From contig CM060733.1 of the NCBI GenBank assembly GCA_030704615.1, forward strand, positions 21,576,001-21,640,000: DNA of 64,000 bases, written 5' to 3'. The position numbers and the translations under genes were made by a program. Source of the stretch: Takakia lepidozioides. Its lineage: Eukaryota > Streptophyta > Takakiopsida > Takakiales > Takakiaceae. Below, piece by piece: positions 44,840 to 56,589 of this stretch. Position 1 is the stretch's first letter, and each line of letters starts with the position of its first letter. A model generated the notes under the pieces. That model saw only the letters and a list, made by a program, of their open reading frames with translations, was not told where the DNA came from and made no database searches.

Positions 44840-45844
44840 TCAATACAAGCGGCTGTCCTCCTCTGACCACTTCTTCGACAAAATCTGGTTGTACTCAGGT
44901 CGAGCAGTCTGCAGAACCAAGACACAACTCTCCTTTATTCATGCACAAACCAAATAAATGCATCGACAGATGTAATGACCTCACCTGTCCAGGTCACAGT
45001 GCCACTGTATTGATCTTTACTATGTTAGAGCAACCACAACTTCTAATTTATGCCTAAGTACAGATCCACTTCCATCCATATGCAGTCCTTCCCCTGCTAT
45101 GAGGATTTGCATGATTGGCGAGTTTTCATTTCGAAGAACAGCTGCTGTCACCATTCCAATCTCCCTAAAAAATACTGCCGATCTGCCAGGTTCTCAGGTG
45201 CCATGGTTTCTACAATTTGCAAATAATTATGATGGCAGTCAACATAGAGCTGCCTCGACTAGCTTTTAGTGAAGGCAGAATATCTTCAATCATGTTGAAG
45301 AAAACTGATACTTTTACTATTTGTGATACTTAGTAGCTGCAATTAATGGATCCCGATAAACGAGATGTTCCACACACCAGAATTGCACTCAGTTGAAGAC
45401 TCAAATCAGCACTTCAACAGTCAGTAATTTGAGTAACGTGGACTACAATGATATGTCTTGCACACACATAATTCTCTGTGAAAATCGTAGGTTTACTCAA
45501 AAGCTGTATCGACAAGGACAATCCCTGGAGTGATCAGGACCCTCACTCGCGACGGAACCGGATTACGAATCAACCTTTCAAGGATCAGGGCAGTCAACTT
45601 TTCAATTAGACCACCTTACTGAAAACAACTCAGAGAACGCATAGCGGGAAAAACGTACACGAAGACTGACAGTGGGAGGTAGGTAGAGCGAGGTAGAAAA
45701 TACCAAGTCTTTAAAGAGCAGGAAAGCGATGATGAAGAAGAGAACAAGGAGAATTTCAAACTCAGCCACCCGCACCAGCTTGAAAACAGCGTCCACAGCC
45801 CTGGTAAGCAGCGATGGCGGAGGGCCCCGCTGCTGCCTGCGCAT
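44840..45844 (-). CDS. Small single-span membrane protein, two exons
   Basis: 69 residues. Exon 1 is 45844-45704 (47 codons: MRRQQRGPPPSLLTRAVDAV, FKLVRVAEFEILLVLFFIIA, FLLFKDL). Exon 2 is 44908-44840 (TARPEYNQILSKKWSEED, SRLY, stop TGA). The donor is TTG|GTATTT and the acceptor CTGCAG|ACT, phase 0. A basic N-terminus is followed by one hydrophobic helix (about residues 29-44) and a short polar tail. I recall uncharacterised plant proteins of the same layout (AEFEILFVLFF...FLLFKDL-T-RPEYNQIL-KK), so it is likely conserved, function unknown. Its stop codon is 8 nt before the CFAP20 ATG. It is head-to-head with the HIT gene (568 bp between start codons). Confidence 0.8.
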
Positions 45845-46411
45845 TGAGTCCCACTTTTCTTCCCCTTCCCTCTTCCACTATGCTCCCAGACCTAACTTCT
45901 TCCCCACTCCCCCTCGCACCATCCACAACCTGTCCTCCCTTTCTATAACACCTCACATGCACAGAACACTGTCTACTGCAGCCAAGACAACGAGCTGAGG
46001 GGAGATGGAGCGAGACGCTGCAGCAACAACAGTTACTACGCCGGTGCTTGTCAGAGATCTCCAGTCGCACAGAGAATATAAAGACCTTCAGTGTTGATTT
46101 TGCAACTTCACACATGTGGGTAGTGACCGACCGAAGGCCGCCGTCCAGGGCCCTTGCCCTAACCTTTTGGTGACCCTTTGGTGGGGTTGGTTAGACGTGA
46201 AAGGGAAGGGAAGCTGTGCCACTGCGTCTGTTGAGCTCGGGGTTCAACTGACCAGCCGGCCGGTATACTATACTCCACCCCAATTACCAGCCCATTGGAA
46301 GAAAAAACTACAACAGTGGATGCCCCCACTGTTATTGGTTGCATCCCACAGTAGCCGCTGCTAGAAGGAGAGACGAGGGTCCTTGGCAAGGTGGAGTATA
46401 GGGTTTGCAGC
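45845..46411. promoter_or_regulatory. Putative bidirectional promoter
   Basis: The 567 bp between two divergent start codons (small membrane protein to the left, HIT gene to the right). A TATAAAG at 46078-46084 could serve the plus-strand gene. ORFs inside (45762-46115, 46159-46503 on minus) are shadows. Inference from layout only. Confidence 0.45.
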
Positions 46412-49400
46412 ATGGCGTTGTGGAGATGGATCTGGCCATTGGGGAAGAGGCCCGAGGATTGTCCCTTCTGTCTTCTGGCTCGTGGCGCTCCTGAGGGCCG
46501 CACTCCTGCCGTTTTATTTCAGGTACATTATGATGTTAAAAATCTCAACAAGAGCTTTGTAGTTATGGTATGTATGTTCCTATCGGCATGACCCTCTGTG
46601 TGAAGCTAGGGAAATGACAAAGCAGGAACGTTTCAACTAACTGTCAAGATGTTGGGATGATAGATGCTGGGGATTCTACAAGGCAGCTGCCTTTGAATTT
46701 TTTTGCAAAGCTTCCTCAGACAATTATCTAGCTTACTGATTTAGCGATGCAACATGGAGTAGATTCAAACCTATGTGCTTCCAAATGTCTGGCTAATTTG
46801 TTCATTGGATATGGCTACTTCGTTTTCTGAGTTATGTTTCTTTCAAATTTTCCTCCCTGAGCCTTCCTCCTCAACTGGAAGGCTGATTAACGTTTTCCTT
46901 AGGGTGAAATCGTGTGGTATCTAGCTCACTTTACCTGAACAAAATGTAATGTTTGCATATAGTACCAATCTAGCACAAAGTGCAGAGTAGATTTCTACCT
47001 CACCTTATGTGTCAAACTATTTTTGGATGCAGGATGAACAGGTAGTTGCCTTTAAGGACCGCAGTCCAGCTGCTTTTAGGTGGGTGGTTCTGTAGGTAAG
47101 GATTTTCTACCTTGCCTTGGAAGGTATGCATAGGAGGTATTCACCTGCATTATTGGGTAGTTTGCATGTACCACACTGTTACCATAACGAACCCCCAAAC
47201 CGAGTACGTCAACCCTCTAAAGCAAGTGAAGCCGCCTCGCCTGGTCCCATTATGCACACCTACCAACCAATAGATAAGTAATTTGCGTAGAATTCCAGGT
47301 TTAAACGGCTTGTCAGCTGTTATCCATGTCCACTTTACGTGATTGCAAGATAGAAAGAAAAGGCAGCATGCTAGTGGGTGTGAGGGTGGTAGTTAGTCTT
47401 CCAAGGGTACAAACCTGTGTTTATGCTGTTACAGCAGCACTCAACCCTGTGTTGTACTGAGCAGCACTTGAAAGTAGAGAGCCTAAGTGAGTTACAGGTT
47501 TGAAGCCAAAGTTCTTTGAAGTCCCACTGGCTACTCCACTGAGAAGAGCAGTGAGGCCTTCCACCTTCATGGCTTTGTTATCTCTTGCAACAGTACCTCC
47601 GCAAAGCCAAGCAAGTTTATGCTGCTACAGCAGCACTCTGCCCTGTGTTGTCATACTGAGCATTAATTCAAAGTACATAGCCTAAGAGAGTACCTTAGTT
47701 GATGTCATAGTACTTCAGCCTGAGATGACTGCTCCTTCAGTTCCTGCCTGCTCTTCCAAATGAGAAGAGCAGCCAGAGCTTCTAACTTTATAGGGCTAGC
47801 CTTTTTTCTGACCCTGTATGCTGGCTGCTTTAGGTTAGGACCTAGGGCTAATGAGTTCTAGGCAGAAAACTCCTAAAAGAGTAACGGGATTAGTCAATTC
47901 TCGAATGGTGTTACAAAACTCCCAAGGGAGCAATGAACAGTGACCGGATCATGTAGAAGGTGTACACATATACTCCACTATGCTACTGCTACAGGGCCTA
48001 GCACAAGGTACCCGGGATTAGTTCACCATCAACTGGCATGTTTGCAACATGGACAAACCCTTCTCCTTGCCTTACCAGCAGAAATGTACGACCAGCTCAA
48101 CAAGCAATGAGAGGCCTGAGGATTTTCTCTCTCTCTCTACCTCTCTCTCTTGCTTTATCTTCTCAGGGATCTGAATCTTAACCCGCAAGTCTTGACCCTG
48201 CTGGATAAATGCTGTCGTGTCCAAAGCCATGTCTGTTGCCAGGAAATTGTCTGATGAAAATGAAGTTAGGCAGAAAACTTCCCTGAACTTGTTTCCAGTC
48301 TGTGACATGGGGGAGGACATCATGGATGACCTCTACCCACTCTCGGCACTAGACTGAAATTTAAACTCAGGGCGGGAAGCCTACCTTTGAAAAGCAAACA
48401 GAAGCAGAGAGGAAAGGGAGAGTGCAATTGCCCATTGTGTGGGCAACCTGAAGACAGTATTCATTTTTTGATTCACTGTCCGGGGTTCTCTCTCACCAGA
48501 GATACGCTCTCCTCAAATCTATCAAGGGAATTGTGCCTGTACCTCTGTTTACCAACTTGGAAAGTCTCGTGGCTGATCCAAAAGCCCAGGCCCTTCTGGG
48601 GCCTAGTTATTGGGCAAACCACACACAGCAGATTGATGCTTGTGTGAAGGGATTCCTAGAGGATATCTGGAAAACCCGGATCAATGTTTTGTTTCAAGGT
48701 AAGTCTTACTACCGACGTCAGCCCCTGACAGAGGTAGGTTCTGTCCATATGGCCTAGAGGTAGAGTCTGTGTTCTGAGGTAGGTTCTGTGCTTTATCTTG
48801 ATGGTGGCTACTTATTCAACCATACTCATGGGCCATATGTCTCTTAGGAGGTTAGGATGGATCAGAAAATGGGGCGAGGGGAAGGACTGGATAGCAGAGT
48901 GGGTCTGCTACCATCTCTGAAGGCTTCGTTAGTGCAACGCATGTCTCTAATTTTTTTAATGCGAATGCTGATTTTGCGTGTAATGCCCTTGGCAGGCACT
49001 ATCTGGTGGTACCAGTGGATCACATCAAGAACATCAACAGCCTGCGACCAAGTGAAGCAAATCATGCTTTAGGTATCAATCATGTTTTAGGTATCAATCA
49101 TGTTTAGGAGGTAGTGAGGCTTCATCTGTTGGCTTGTTCCCTGATGCCTTGTCCTGTGTATTCCTCACCTTCTCTTTTCTCAAATGGAAATGTTGAGCAC
49201 GTTTTTCCTTTCTGTGTAACCTGGTGTCTGCAGTGTTGCACATGCTTAAAGTAGGGGAGTCATTGGTGCATCGAGATTCTCCAGAAGCCCCCAGTTACAG
49301 GTTCTTGCCCAACTTGCTGGAGCCCTATTAGGGTGTCAACTTTATGTTGTAATCCACAGAATGCTACTCTTCTGGAAACAACAATCTTAGACAATTAGGC

Positions 49401-50005
49401 ATCTGACCTGTAAGCGCATAGGACCAATTCCTTCTCCCCGATATGGTATTTTGTTTCCGCTCAAAGTTCCTATTTTACTGTAGTAAGGAGTACCTATGTT
49501 TGGGTTGGGGAATCTCTTCTGTTGTGCCCACTGTACCAGGTGAGCAATCTGTCCCGTATGTCCTGGAAGTATGTTGAGGAGCAATGTTGTGTATTACCAA
49601 ATGGTTAGATTCTGAGGTATGAAAAATGTGGCAGCAGTTTTCTCCTAGATTATGACCACAGTCGGCACTCTGTTGTGTAGAAGATTCTTTCATCACTTGA
49701 TTGCAGAATTTCAGTGGTGATCCACCGCCCAGGTAGAATGGAGATGAACTTATAGACTCACATAACATCTTTTGAGTATTCTTGCATGGACAAGGTGGGA
49801 TTCTACAGGATGGGAAATTGTCACATCAGGCAATCAAAGCACTGAAGGGTCTCGTGATACAAACTTGTTAATCTTTCACTGTGGTCTGAGCTATAACTCG
49901 AGTCTGTTATCTGTTCTGATTGTACAGGTTTGGGTTCCACAGGCCTCCATTCAACAGTGTCCACCATCTCCATCTTCATTGCATGGCTCTCCCCTACATT
50001 TCTTG
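46412..50005 (+). CDS. HIT-family (HINT3/4-type) nucleotide-binding protein, partial model
   Basis: Histidine-triad hydrolase/transferase acting on AMP-linked substrates; plant members include adenylylsulfate-related enzymes. Exons: 46412-46522 (MALWRWIWPLGKRPEDCPFC...), 47033-47079 (DEQVVAFKDRSPAAF), 48996-49072 (HYLVVPVDHIKNINSLRPSE), 49234-49300 (VLHMLKVGESLVHRDSPEAP), 49928-50005 (FGFHRPPFNSVHHLHLHCMA, LPYIS). Phases all agree, giving about 126 residues. The HxHxH catalytic triad is intact in HHLHLH; the Cys pair CPFC is at residues 18-21. Family members continue about 30 residues (WK--KY--LG-), but I could not identify the last exon. A LINE scrap lies in intron 2 and a hAT-type element 1.2 kb downstream. 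It may be complete with an unrecognised tail exon, or 3'-truncated. Confidence 0.88.
48380..48757 (+). mobile_element. LINE 3'-end fragment in HIT intron 2
   Basis: Encodes a Cys-His motif typical of the LINE ORF2 C-terminus (CPLCGQPEDSIHFLIHCPGF, 48434-48495), then after a frameshift DACVKGFLEDIWKTRINVLF to about 48757. Related to 43930-44055 and, at the level of the zinc motif only, to the LINE at 38121. Confidence 0.75.
49059..49105 (+). repeat. Triplicated splice-donor segment
   Basis: Three tandem copies of AATCATG(C/T)TTTAGGTATC (the last truncated, TTTAGGAGG) cover the exon 3 donor of the HIT gene, giving two potential donors 19 nt apart. Confidence 0.8.
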
Positions 50006-51168
50006 GTGACTGTTTCTGAGGCCTTATGTTTTTCAATGTTTTGCATGTATGTTTGTCATATATTATACACCTGACTGTCTATTATCAAGTCTCTCACTCC
50101 CTCCTGTCTCCTTCATGGATCTGATGGAAGCTGTTCCTTGGGAGCAGGTGGAGGGGGATGAAGTACACTTCTCTGGGATGGTGGGGGGCATATGTTAGTG
50201 CAGAGAATGTTTTGCACTACTTGGATCCTGTCAAAGACTCCAAGTCTCCATCATCAAAGGATGGTCTTCCAAGGATGTCTGCATAGACAGTCGGGTTTTC
50301 TCAGACTGAATTCTTGCAGTACGACTTAGCTTTGGCGAGCATGTTGACATATTCATAGGTGTACATTCAGCTGGGCCTTTTGGGATCGATGATGTGTGCA
50401 AAGATGTTGGAGTCACTCTGTCCAGCAAGATTTGTATGATTGAATCTGTATGGTGGGTCATGTTGATGAGCTTCGAGCTTGAGATTGTGTGCCAGTCTGA
50501 AGGCAGCTGGCAGTATTCTTGACCATTATTAGACGCGACTGGGATCGGTCCACCTGTAACTTTATAACTTTCTGTTTCGTTGGTGGTGGTCAGGCATCAG
50601 TGGAAAAGCAGTTTATTAATCTTGATAATAAAAACTCGCGAACCCACATGATGCATGCCATTGTATTCCTTGATGTGGGGTCAGTTTTCTGAGGTCTTTG
50701 AAGCATGAGTAACCATGAGGAATCAGTGGATGGGAGTTCAAAATTTGTCACTGGGACAGGAAGGCCCAGATTTCAGTGTACTCAGAGTTTGGGTGGGAAG
50801 GAATTTGCAAGGAGACTGTTAGGTTGTCCTCACGAATTCGGATTAATTACAGCAAGTACATTTATTCCAAGCAGCTGAGCCAGAGACTGATATGGAGGAC
50901 ACCATATATGTACAGGACAGGAAGGTTTCTTTTAAGCATGGATATATATAGAAAAGCTTCAGACTGGGCTCAATTCTACTGAAGGTCTGGAAAGGATGCA
51001 TCCATAGTTAGGTGAAGGTTGCAAGAAAAGCTGCACAACACAGGCGGCGGACTAGGTTTAGTCACAAGAGCTTTGGAACAAACAACATCTAAAGCGCATC
51101 CATCTTAGAGCGTGGAAACATTCCTTCTGGACACTTTGCAGTGCAGGTTGAGGAAAAAGGGTGTTTTC
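50006..51168. other. Region downstream of HIT exon 5
   Basis: No clear exon found, although the HIT gene should end here or beyond. The ORF at 50776-50982 includes SKYIYSKQLSQRLIWRTP and could in principle supply a tail exon after the AG at 50850, but similarity to HINT tails is unconvincing. Confidence 0.3.
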
Positions 51169-52095
51169 CAGTGTTGTGCGGTTCTTGCCATATTGAAGGA
51201 ACCGCCGATTCCGGTTCATTGGCATATTTAAAGAGGCGGTTCCGGGTCCGGATCCGGTTCTTTTTTATGAAGTGGTTCCAGTTCCGGTTCCGGTTCCAAA
51301 ATTCATGAGCAGATTTCGGTTCTGGTTCCGGGTATTTTTTGGGAAGGAATCGCCGGTTCCAGTTTCCGGATTCGGTTCTGTATTTTTTGAATTTAAAAAT
51401 ATATATTAAATTTGTCATCGTTTTTTTATGAATCTGAAAATGATTTGTGAATCCCCGTTAGTTATATCAAATCTTTTGACCATGTTGAAAAGAAACAGCA
51501 CAACATTCATATACAAATTTATGAAATAATAATAATGCAATATAAGCAAGAGCTTAAACGGCTTTTGAGTAGTTTCCGTAGGGAACGAGTATAAATCAAT
51601 GTGTACACAAAGAAATCATTTTATCTCAAACAACTTGGCCTCTGCAATCAACTTCTCGTTGTCATCTAAGAGGACTTCCTCACTGTTCAAAAACAGACAT
51701 GAGAGACAATACAAGTTTGTGGAAAACAAAAACAAAAAAACCGCTGCCTACGCTGCTCCAGCCTCCCCCAAGTGCGGAGGCCCTGCTCCTTCCTCCCTGT
51801 GCTGCAATGCGCTGCTCCCTCACCCGCGCTGAAGTCGTGCTACTGCAGCAGATTGCGCAGATTGGAGGTGAGAGACGACAGATCGCCGGGAAAAAAAAGA
51901 AAAAAAAACCCTAGTGCGGGAACCGGATCCGGAACCGCCACTGACCCCCGGTTCTAGTTCCCAGCCGGTTCCTGGAAAAACCCATATCCGCGGGTTCCGG
52001 TTCTGGAACCAGCTCGTCCCTGCTCCCCCGGTTCCGGTTCCCAGGAGCCGGAACCGCCGGTTCCAACCCACTAAGCGGGTACCCGCACAACACTG
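51169..52095. mobile_element. hAT-type non-autonomous element C
   Basis: 927 bp with inverted termini CAGTGTTGTGCGG / CCGCACAACACTG and a perfect 8-bp duplication GTGTTTTC (51161-51168, 52096-52103). Both subterminal regions are dense in GGTTCCGG/CCGGAACC, in opposite orientations. No transposase. The perfect duplication marks it as the youngest of the three. Confidence 0.9.
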
Positions 52096-52954
52096 GTGTT
52101 TTCCTTGAAAGACAGGATATGTGTAGATTCTTTATAGGTACATGCCATGATGGTGCAAGCTTGGCGAGTCATCTGCCAGCTCTAAAAGGTTGTGGGACTT
52201 TTTGAGGGTGGGGTACTGTTGAGATATGAAGGGATGCCACGAGAAGAATGCTGCTGAAACTGTCCAAATCCAACCTGTGGTTGTTGCCTCCCCCCAGCCA
52301 GGCTATCTCGGACCCACCAGTTGAATGCTGTGGTGGGCCCTTCATGGAACATGCTGGGAAGTACCACCTACGTGAGATCAAAAGGCGGTCTCCCTTGGAC
52401 AAGCCATGACGATGATAAAGCTTCCCATTTTGTCTTTTGGAAGTCGTGACGAATGCGTTGCATTCAATCTCCAGCATCGTTGACAACTTGACAACTGAGC
52501 TGTGATGAGATTTGAAGAAGCAGGTCTCTCATTTGGGAATAGAGGGATGCAGATTCACAATTCCCTCCAGGCAAACTTGGTTGCAGCTCTGCAACTTCAC
52601 TACACACAATTCAATGTATGAATTGGTTAAGCTGAAGGCCCCTAACGAACTGGCATTCAATTCCTAATCATTGCCACCTGTATTGTATAAATGTCATTAG
52701 TTTGAGATGGACCCCATTTGGTTATGAGGAAACCCCCCCATTAAAGTATCAATGCATGATTGCTTTCGAAACTAATGCATCAGTTGGGAATCATCCACGA
52801 CATCACAAAGTCAAGACAAGAAAGAGCCCTGGGCACAATGGCTCCTGTTTGTAGCTGCCTGATTCCAAGCAGCAGATCAGGGAATGTTTTTGTTTTTTTC
52901 TGAAAGGGAGGGAAAAAAGTTAAAACCCTCAAAGCTGGCATATGATAAGGCCCA

Positions 52955-52957
52955 CGT

Positions 52958-53001
<44 letters not shown>
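52955..53001 (+). repeat. (AAC)n microsatellite
   Basis: About 14 uninterrupted AAC units. Confidence 0.9.
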
Positions 53002-53002
<1 letters not shown>

Positions 53003-53399
53003 AAAAAATTTGTGCAAAACAATGAGCAAAAAGTTACATTTTTATTTGATTTTCGGGAAAATGGACGAGGCCAGACAAGGATCATTGCATTGATAGATGT
53101 GGAAAAAATAACTACATTGGAAAACCGCACCGTTGCAAAAGTCACCGAGTACGAAAGAAGCACAAGAGTGCCACAAGGACCCAAAGGTATGAAGAGAAAA
53201 GCAGGAAGGAGAACCAAAGACCTAAGAAGAAACCATGAAACAATTACAAGGGGAGCTTCCAACCCACAAATTAAAAAAACTAAGATTGGCTACAGTGTGT
53301 GGCCCCGAGGTTTTCATATTTTTCCCCCTAATATCCCAAATAAAGTTTTCTCCTAGGTTCTGCCCATGGTACACCCAAAAAAAAAAAAAAAAAAAAAAA
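53002..53399 (+). mobile_element. Poly(A)-tailed retro-sequence end
   Basis: AATAAA (53339-53344) is followed some 30 nt later by 24 A (53376-53399). A 114-codon frame at 53012-53356 precedes it; I do not recognise the product. Likely the 3' end of a retrocopied transcript. Confidence 0.45.
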
Positions 53400-53964
53400 G
53401 ATTGGCCTTAAGTGGGGAGGCAGGTAACTCCCCACCCACAATCCACCCATTGCGTCACAAAGCTGATCTTTGATAGTATCAACTAAGTATTTCCTTTTTG
53501 TTGTTTTCCTGAGAAGGACAGGGCAACCAACATGGAGAATATTCAATATATGTTTATTTTTAGGTCGTTGACATGGATAAATAAAATAGTAGCAAAAGAG
53601 AGAAAAGACATTAATATATGTGCCCTTTCCCCTCTCAAGCAGGTACTGGCCCCTTGTAGCGGGTGGGCTCTATAACACTGGCAAACATAGGTAGCTGGAT
53701 ATTATTAAATGTATTGTACATTGTCTACCTACCTAAGTACCTATCTATCAATAGGATATAAAGAGTACACTGTATAAATACGGCATATCCTAGTAAAGAT
53801 AATTGGATGCCGACCCTCAGATCTCTACAAACTTTCATGAAAATTTAATTTTTTTGTAACACAAGCTTTAAACTGTTGTTGCGCAATCTCCAAGTTGGAA
53901 AACTAAAAAAGTGTCACTATATTTAAGCCTTAAATGCCTATGAAACCTGAAACGGTTTCTTTTT

Positions 53965-54060
53965 TTTCCATTTTTTTCTTTTTTTCTTTTTTTTGAAAGG
54001 GACTGGAGCCCACAAAATATATTAGAGAAAAGGGACAGGAACAAATAACCCGTGTTTCAC
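53965..54060 (-). mobile_element. Oligo(T)-headed retroelement end, copy 1
   Basis: A T-rich run, then GAAAGGGACTGGAGCCC, ACAAAATATATTAGAG and AGGAACAAATAACCC. Shares layout with 54782-54830 and 56321-56395 (T-run, G/C-rich core, AT-rich, and in copy 3 GAGGAAAAAATAACCC). Read on minus these are poly(A)-tailed ends of one family. Confidence 0.5.
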
Positions 54061-54099
54061 TTAAGTAATTCAACCCTTAATTAATTTTAACATGGTTCC

Positions 54100-55980
54100 T
54101 TCTGCAATTTGGTTCCTGATGACATAGCCGACCACCGCTCCAATTGAAAGCATGCAGAGTTGACGTTGCAGAAGCCATAAACTCATGAGTGAGGAAATTG
54201 TTCAGGGCCACTTGGGGGACAATATTTTTGCAATTTATGCCGTGGGATGTGGGAAAAATCTCAGTTTAAGTGTAACCGCCTCCCCAAGGAATTTGGAGAA
54301 TTTTCAATCTTTGGATGGCCTTATTTGGAGACACAGTCTATTTTTAAGACTCCATGTTATGGAGGGCAATTTCAATCCCCCAAAAACACCTACAACAACA
54401 GCTCCAGGCTAAACATGGCTCATTTACATTGGGAACTTAGCATTCCTACCACAGATCAGGAATATGTGGGAGAAGCAACCAAGAAAAATCTAACAACCGT
54501 TAAGTCGCCAGTCAACCCAAAATCTCCATGTTTTTTTAATTTTTTAATTTCATTTATGTTTTCACAAACTAAAAATATAAAAGGATCCCCACCAAGTAAT
54601 ATAATCTCTCAAATTTCAGGGCTCAATTTTTGGCGAGTGAATGGCGGCAAGTAGGTAGGCACCAACTCGCACTACTCATTTTTGTGGATGAATATTGATA
54701 GGTGGGTAGCCTCAGTTTACTTGGCATGAGTAGTAAATCTTACGTGTCAAAAAATCAACTATGTAAGCAGTTAAGGGTCCTTTTTTTTTGGAACAGGGGA
54801 CAGAGGCCCTAAATTGATAAAAGTTACACTACAGATGTGAAAACTGACTGGCATAGATATGTTATTCAGCCACAAACGCTACCAGTGCTTGTAGGTTACC
54901 TGCAAAGGAAAAAAAAACAAAGGCCATGTAGCTTAGGCTTTCTTCAAAAAAGTTAAAACAAAAAGTAAGTTTCAACATTTAAACAATAAAAATGTTTACT
55001 ACGGTGTTCATACTAGTACAAGTACAGGGATTTGGAGTACGTAATTGACACCTACTATTTTGTATTACTAGGCGATTTACTCAATTTTCACCAAGAAGTT
55101 TAATAGTAAGTTGCCGCCTGGCGGTCCGGTTGAATTAAAAAAGTAAAAACTGCCAAAATTCTTATCTGATAATGGAACTAAAGGGATAAATCTGAAGGGA
55201 ACTGAATATAGTGGAATGGGATCCTATAGAACTGAGGGGAATATGGATGTACCCTGGAACGGGGCCTTAAGGGGCTCACCGAGCACCCTTTCCTTACCCG
55301 GGCCTAATTGAGGAAGAGAAATCCATCAATGTGTGGTCTGTCCTAACTTGGGGAGGAACCATCAGACCAGTTTTGTATTAGCAAAGACAGTGAAATGTGG
55401 GATCCAAGATTTCTAAAATTCTACTTCAATTTTCTCTTACTATGTATGTGCCCTCATAATGGTGGAAGGGCCTCATCAGCTGCCCTTCATTGGCGAAAAG
55501 AACCAACCTGCCCCTTCATGGGCCACAAAATCGTCATCTTACCAATTTCATAAGGCCCTATCAGCGTTTTTCTTTGGGCGAATTTTCGCCAAATGGCGAC
55601 CTCAAAAAATAGAAAAGAATATTCTGTAGCAAATTCCATGTTTTTTCATGGATGAAATCGCCAAATTTCTCCAAAAACAATAAAAAATATGGATGAATTC
55701 GCCAAATATGGATGATATGAATGGATGAAAGTATGGATGTGGATGATTCTGTCCTAATTTGAATGGATGAACAGAATATATGCCTAATTTTTGCAAAACT
55801 CTGTATCCACTCGTGCTATTTTTCGAATTATAAGAAAAAAAACTCTGGGCCCTATGTGTCAATTACAGACGTGGCATAAGGCACGTCCTCCAGTTGAGTA
55901 GGTAACAAATTTACCCAAGGGGAATATGTACGATTGTTTACACACGACCTGGTCAAAAAGTGGCCTTGTCTTTCCCGGGT
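54100..55980. other. Gene-free, repeat-derived region
   Basis: Short ORFs (54185-54412, 54247-54654, 55602-55862) show no recognised similarity. Oligo(T) end copy 2 lies at 54782-54830. A local repetition of ATGGATGAAT/GGATGATTC words occurs near 55690-55775. Confidence 0.4.
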
Positions 55981-55987
55981 AAGGGGG

Positions 55988-56110
55988 ACCACGGCAGTAG
56001 CTCACTGAGTGCCACCTAGGCGAGTCTGGGTTCAAATCCTGCTACCTTGTTGGGTGTGGTACAATCCGGGATTATGAATTTTATTGCTCTGAGTACTCAC
56101 TTACCCTCCA
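55988..56110 (+). repeat. tRNA-derived SINE, copy 1
   Basis: AGTAGCTCACTGAGTGCCAC then GGGTTCAAATCCTGCTAC and GGGTGTGGTACAATCC. Parallels 56590-56690, but with a shortened A-box region. Confidence 0.65.
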
Positions 56111-56320
56111 GGGTGGTTTTTATAGTATTGTCAATTTTGTTTACGTTTTTTTTGGGTATATATAAATGCACAACAATGCCAAAATCTACAGGTATCGTCC
56201 AGAGTATTAGTAAACACAATATCGGGCCAATACGGGTATATGTTAGGTAGTGGTGCTTGATACCATCAATATAAATACCAGAATTCATACCAGTTTCTTC
56301 TCAGTATACAGTCCAACTCT

Positions 56321-56395
56321 ATTTTTTTTTTTTTTTTTTTCCACAGGCCGCCAGAATTTTATTAAAAAAGAGACGAGGAAAAAATAACCCCATGG
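56321..56395 (-). mobile_element. Oligo(T)-headed retroelement end, copy 3
   Basis: About 18 T, then CCACAGGCCGCCAGAATTTT, ATTAAAA and GAGGAAAAAATAACCC. See copy 1. Confidence 0.45.
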
Positions 56396-56589
56396 ACAAC
56401 CATAAGGACTTCACCATTTATTTCTCACGTGTTGTATTCAGCAATTTTATTCTGATATTTTATAGTACTAACTTCTGTGAACATCTTTGATGAAAGGGCC
56501 TTTTTGTTTTTGGGATCTTTGATGAAAGGTCCCATTTTGTACAATCCCACAAGAAAGAGCCTAAGAAAAAGAAAAAGAAAAAACCAACA

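Noticed and set aside
52780-53262. 160-codon minus-strand ORF rich in Leu
   Set aside because: Its poly-Leu run is the antisense of the (AAC)n microsatellite.
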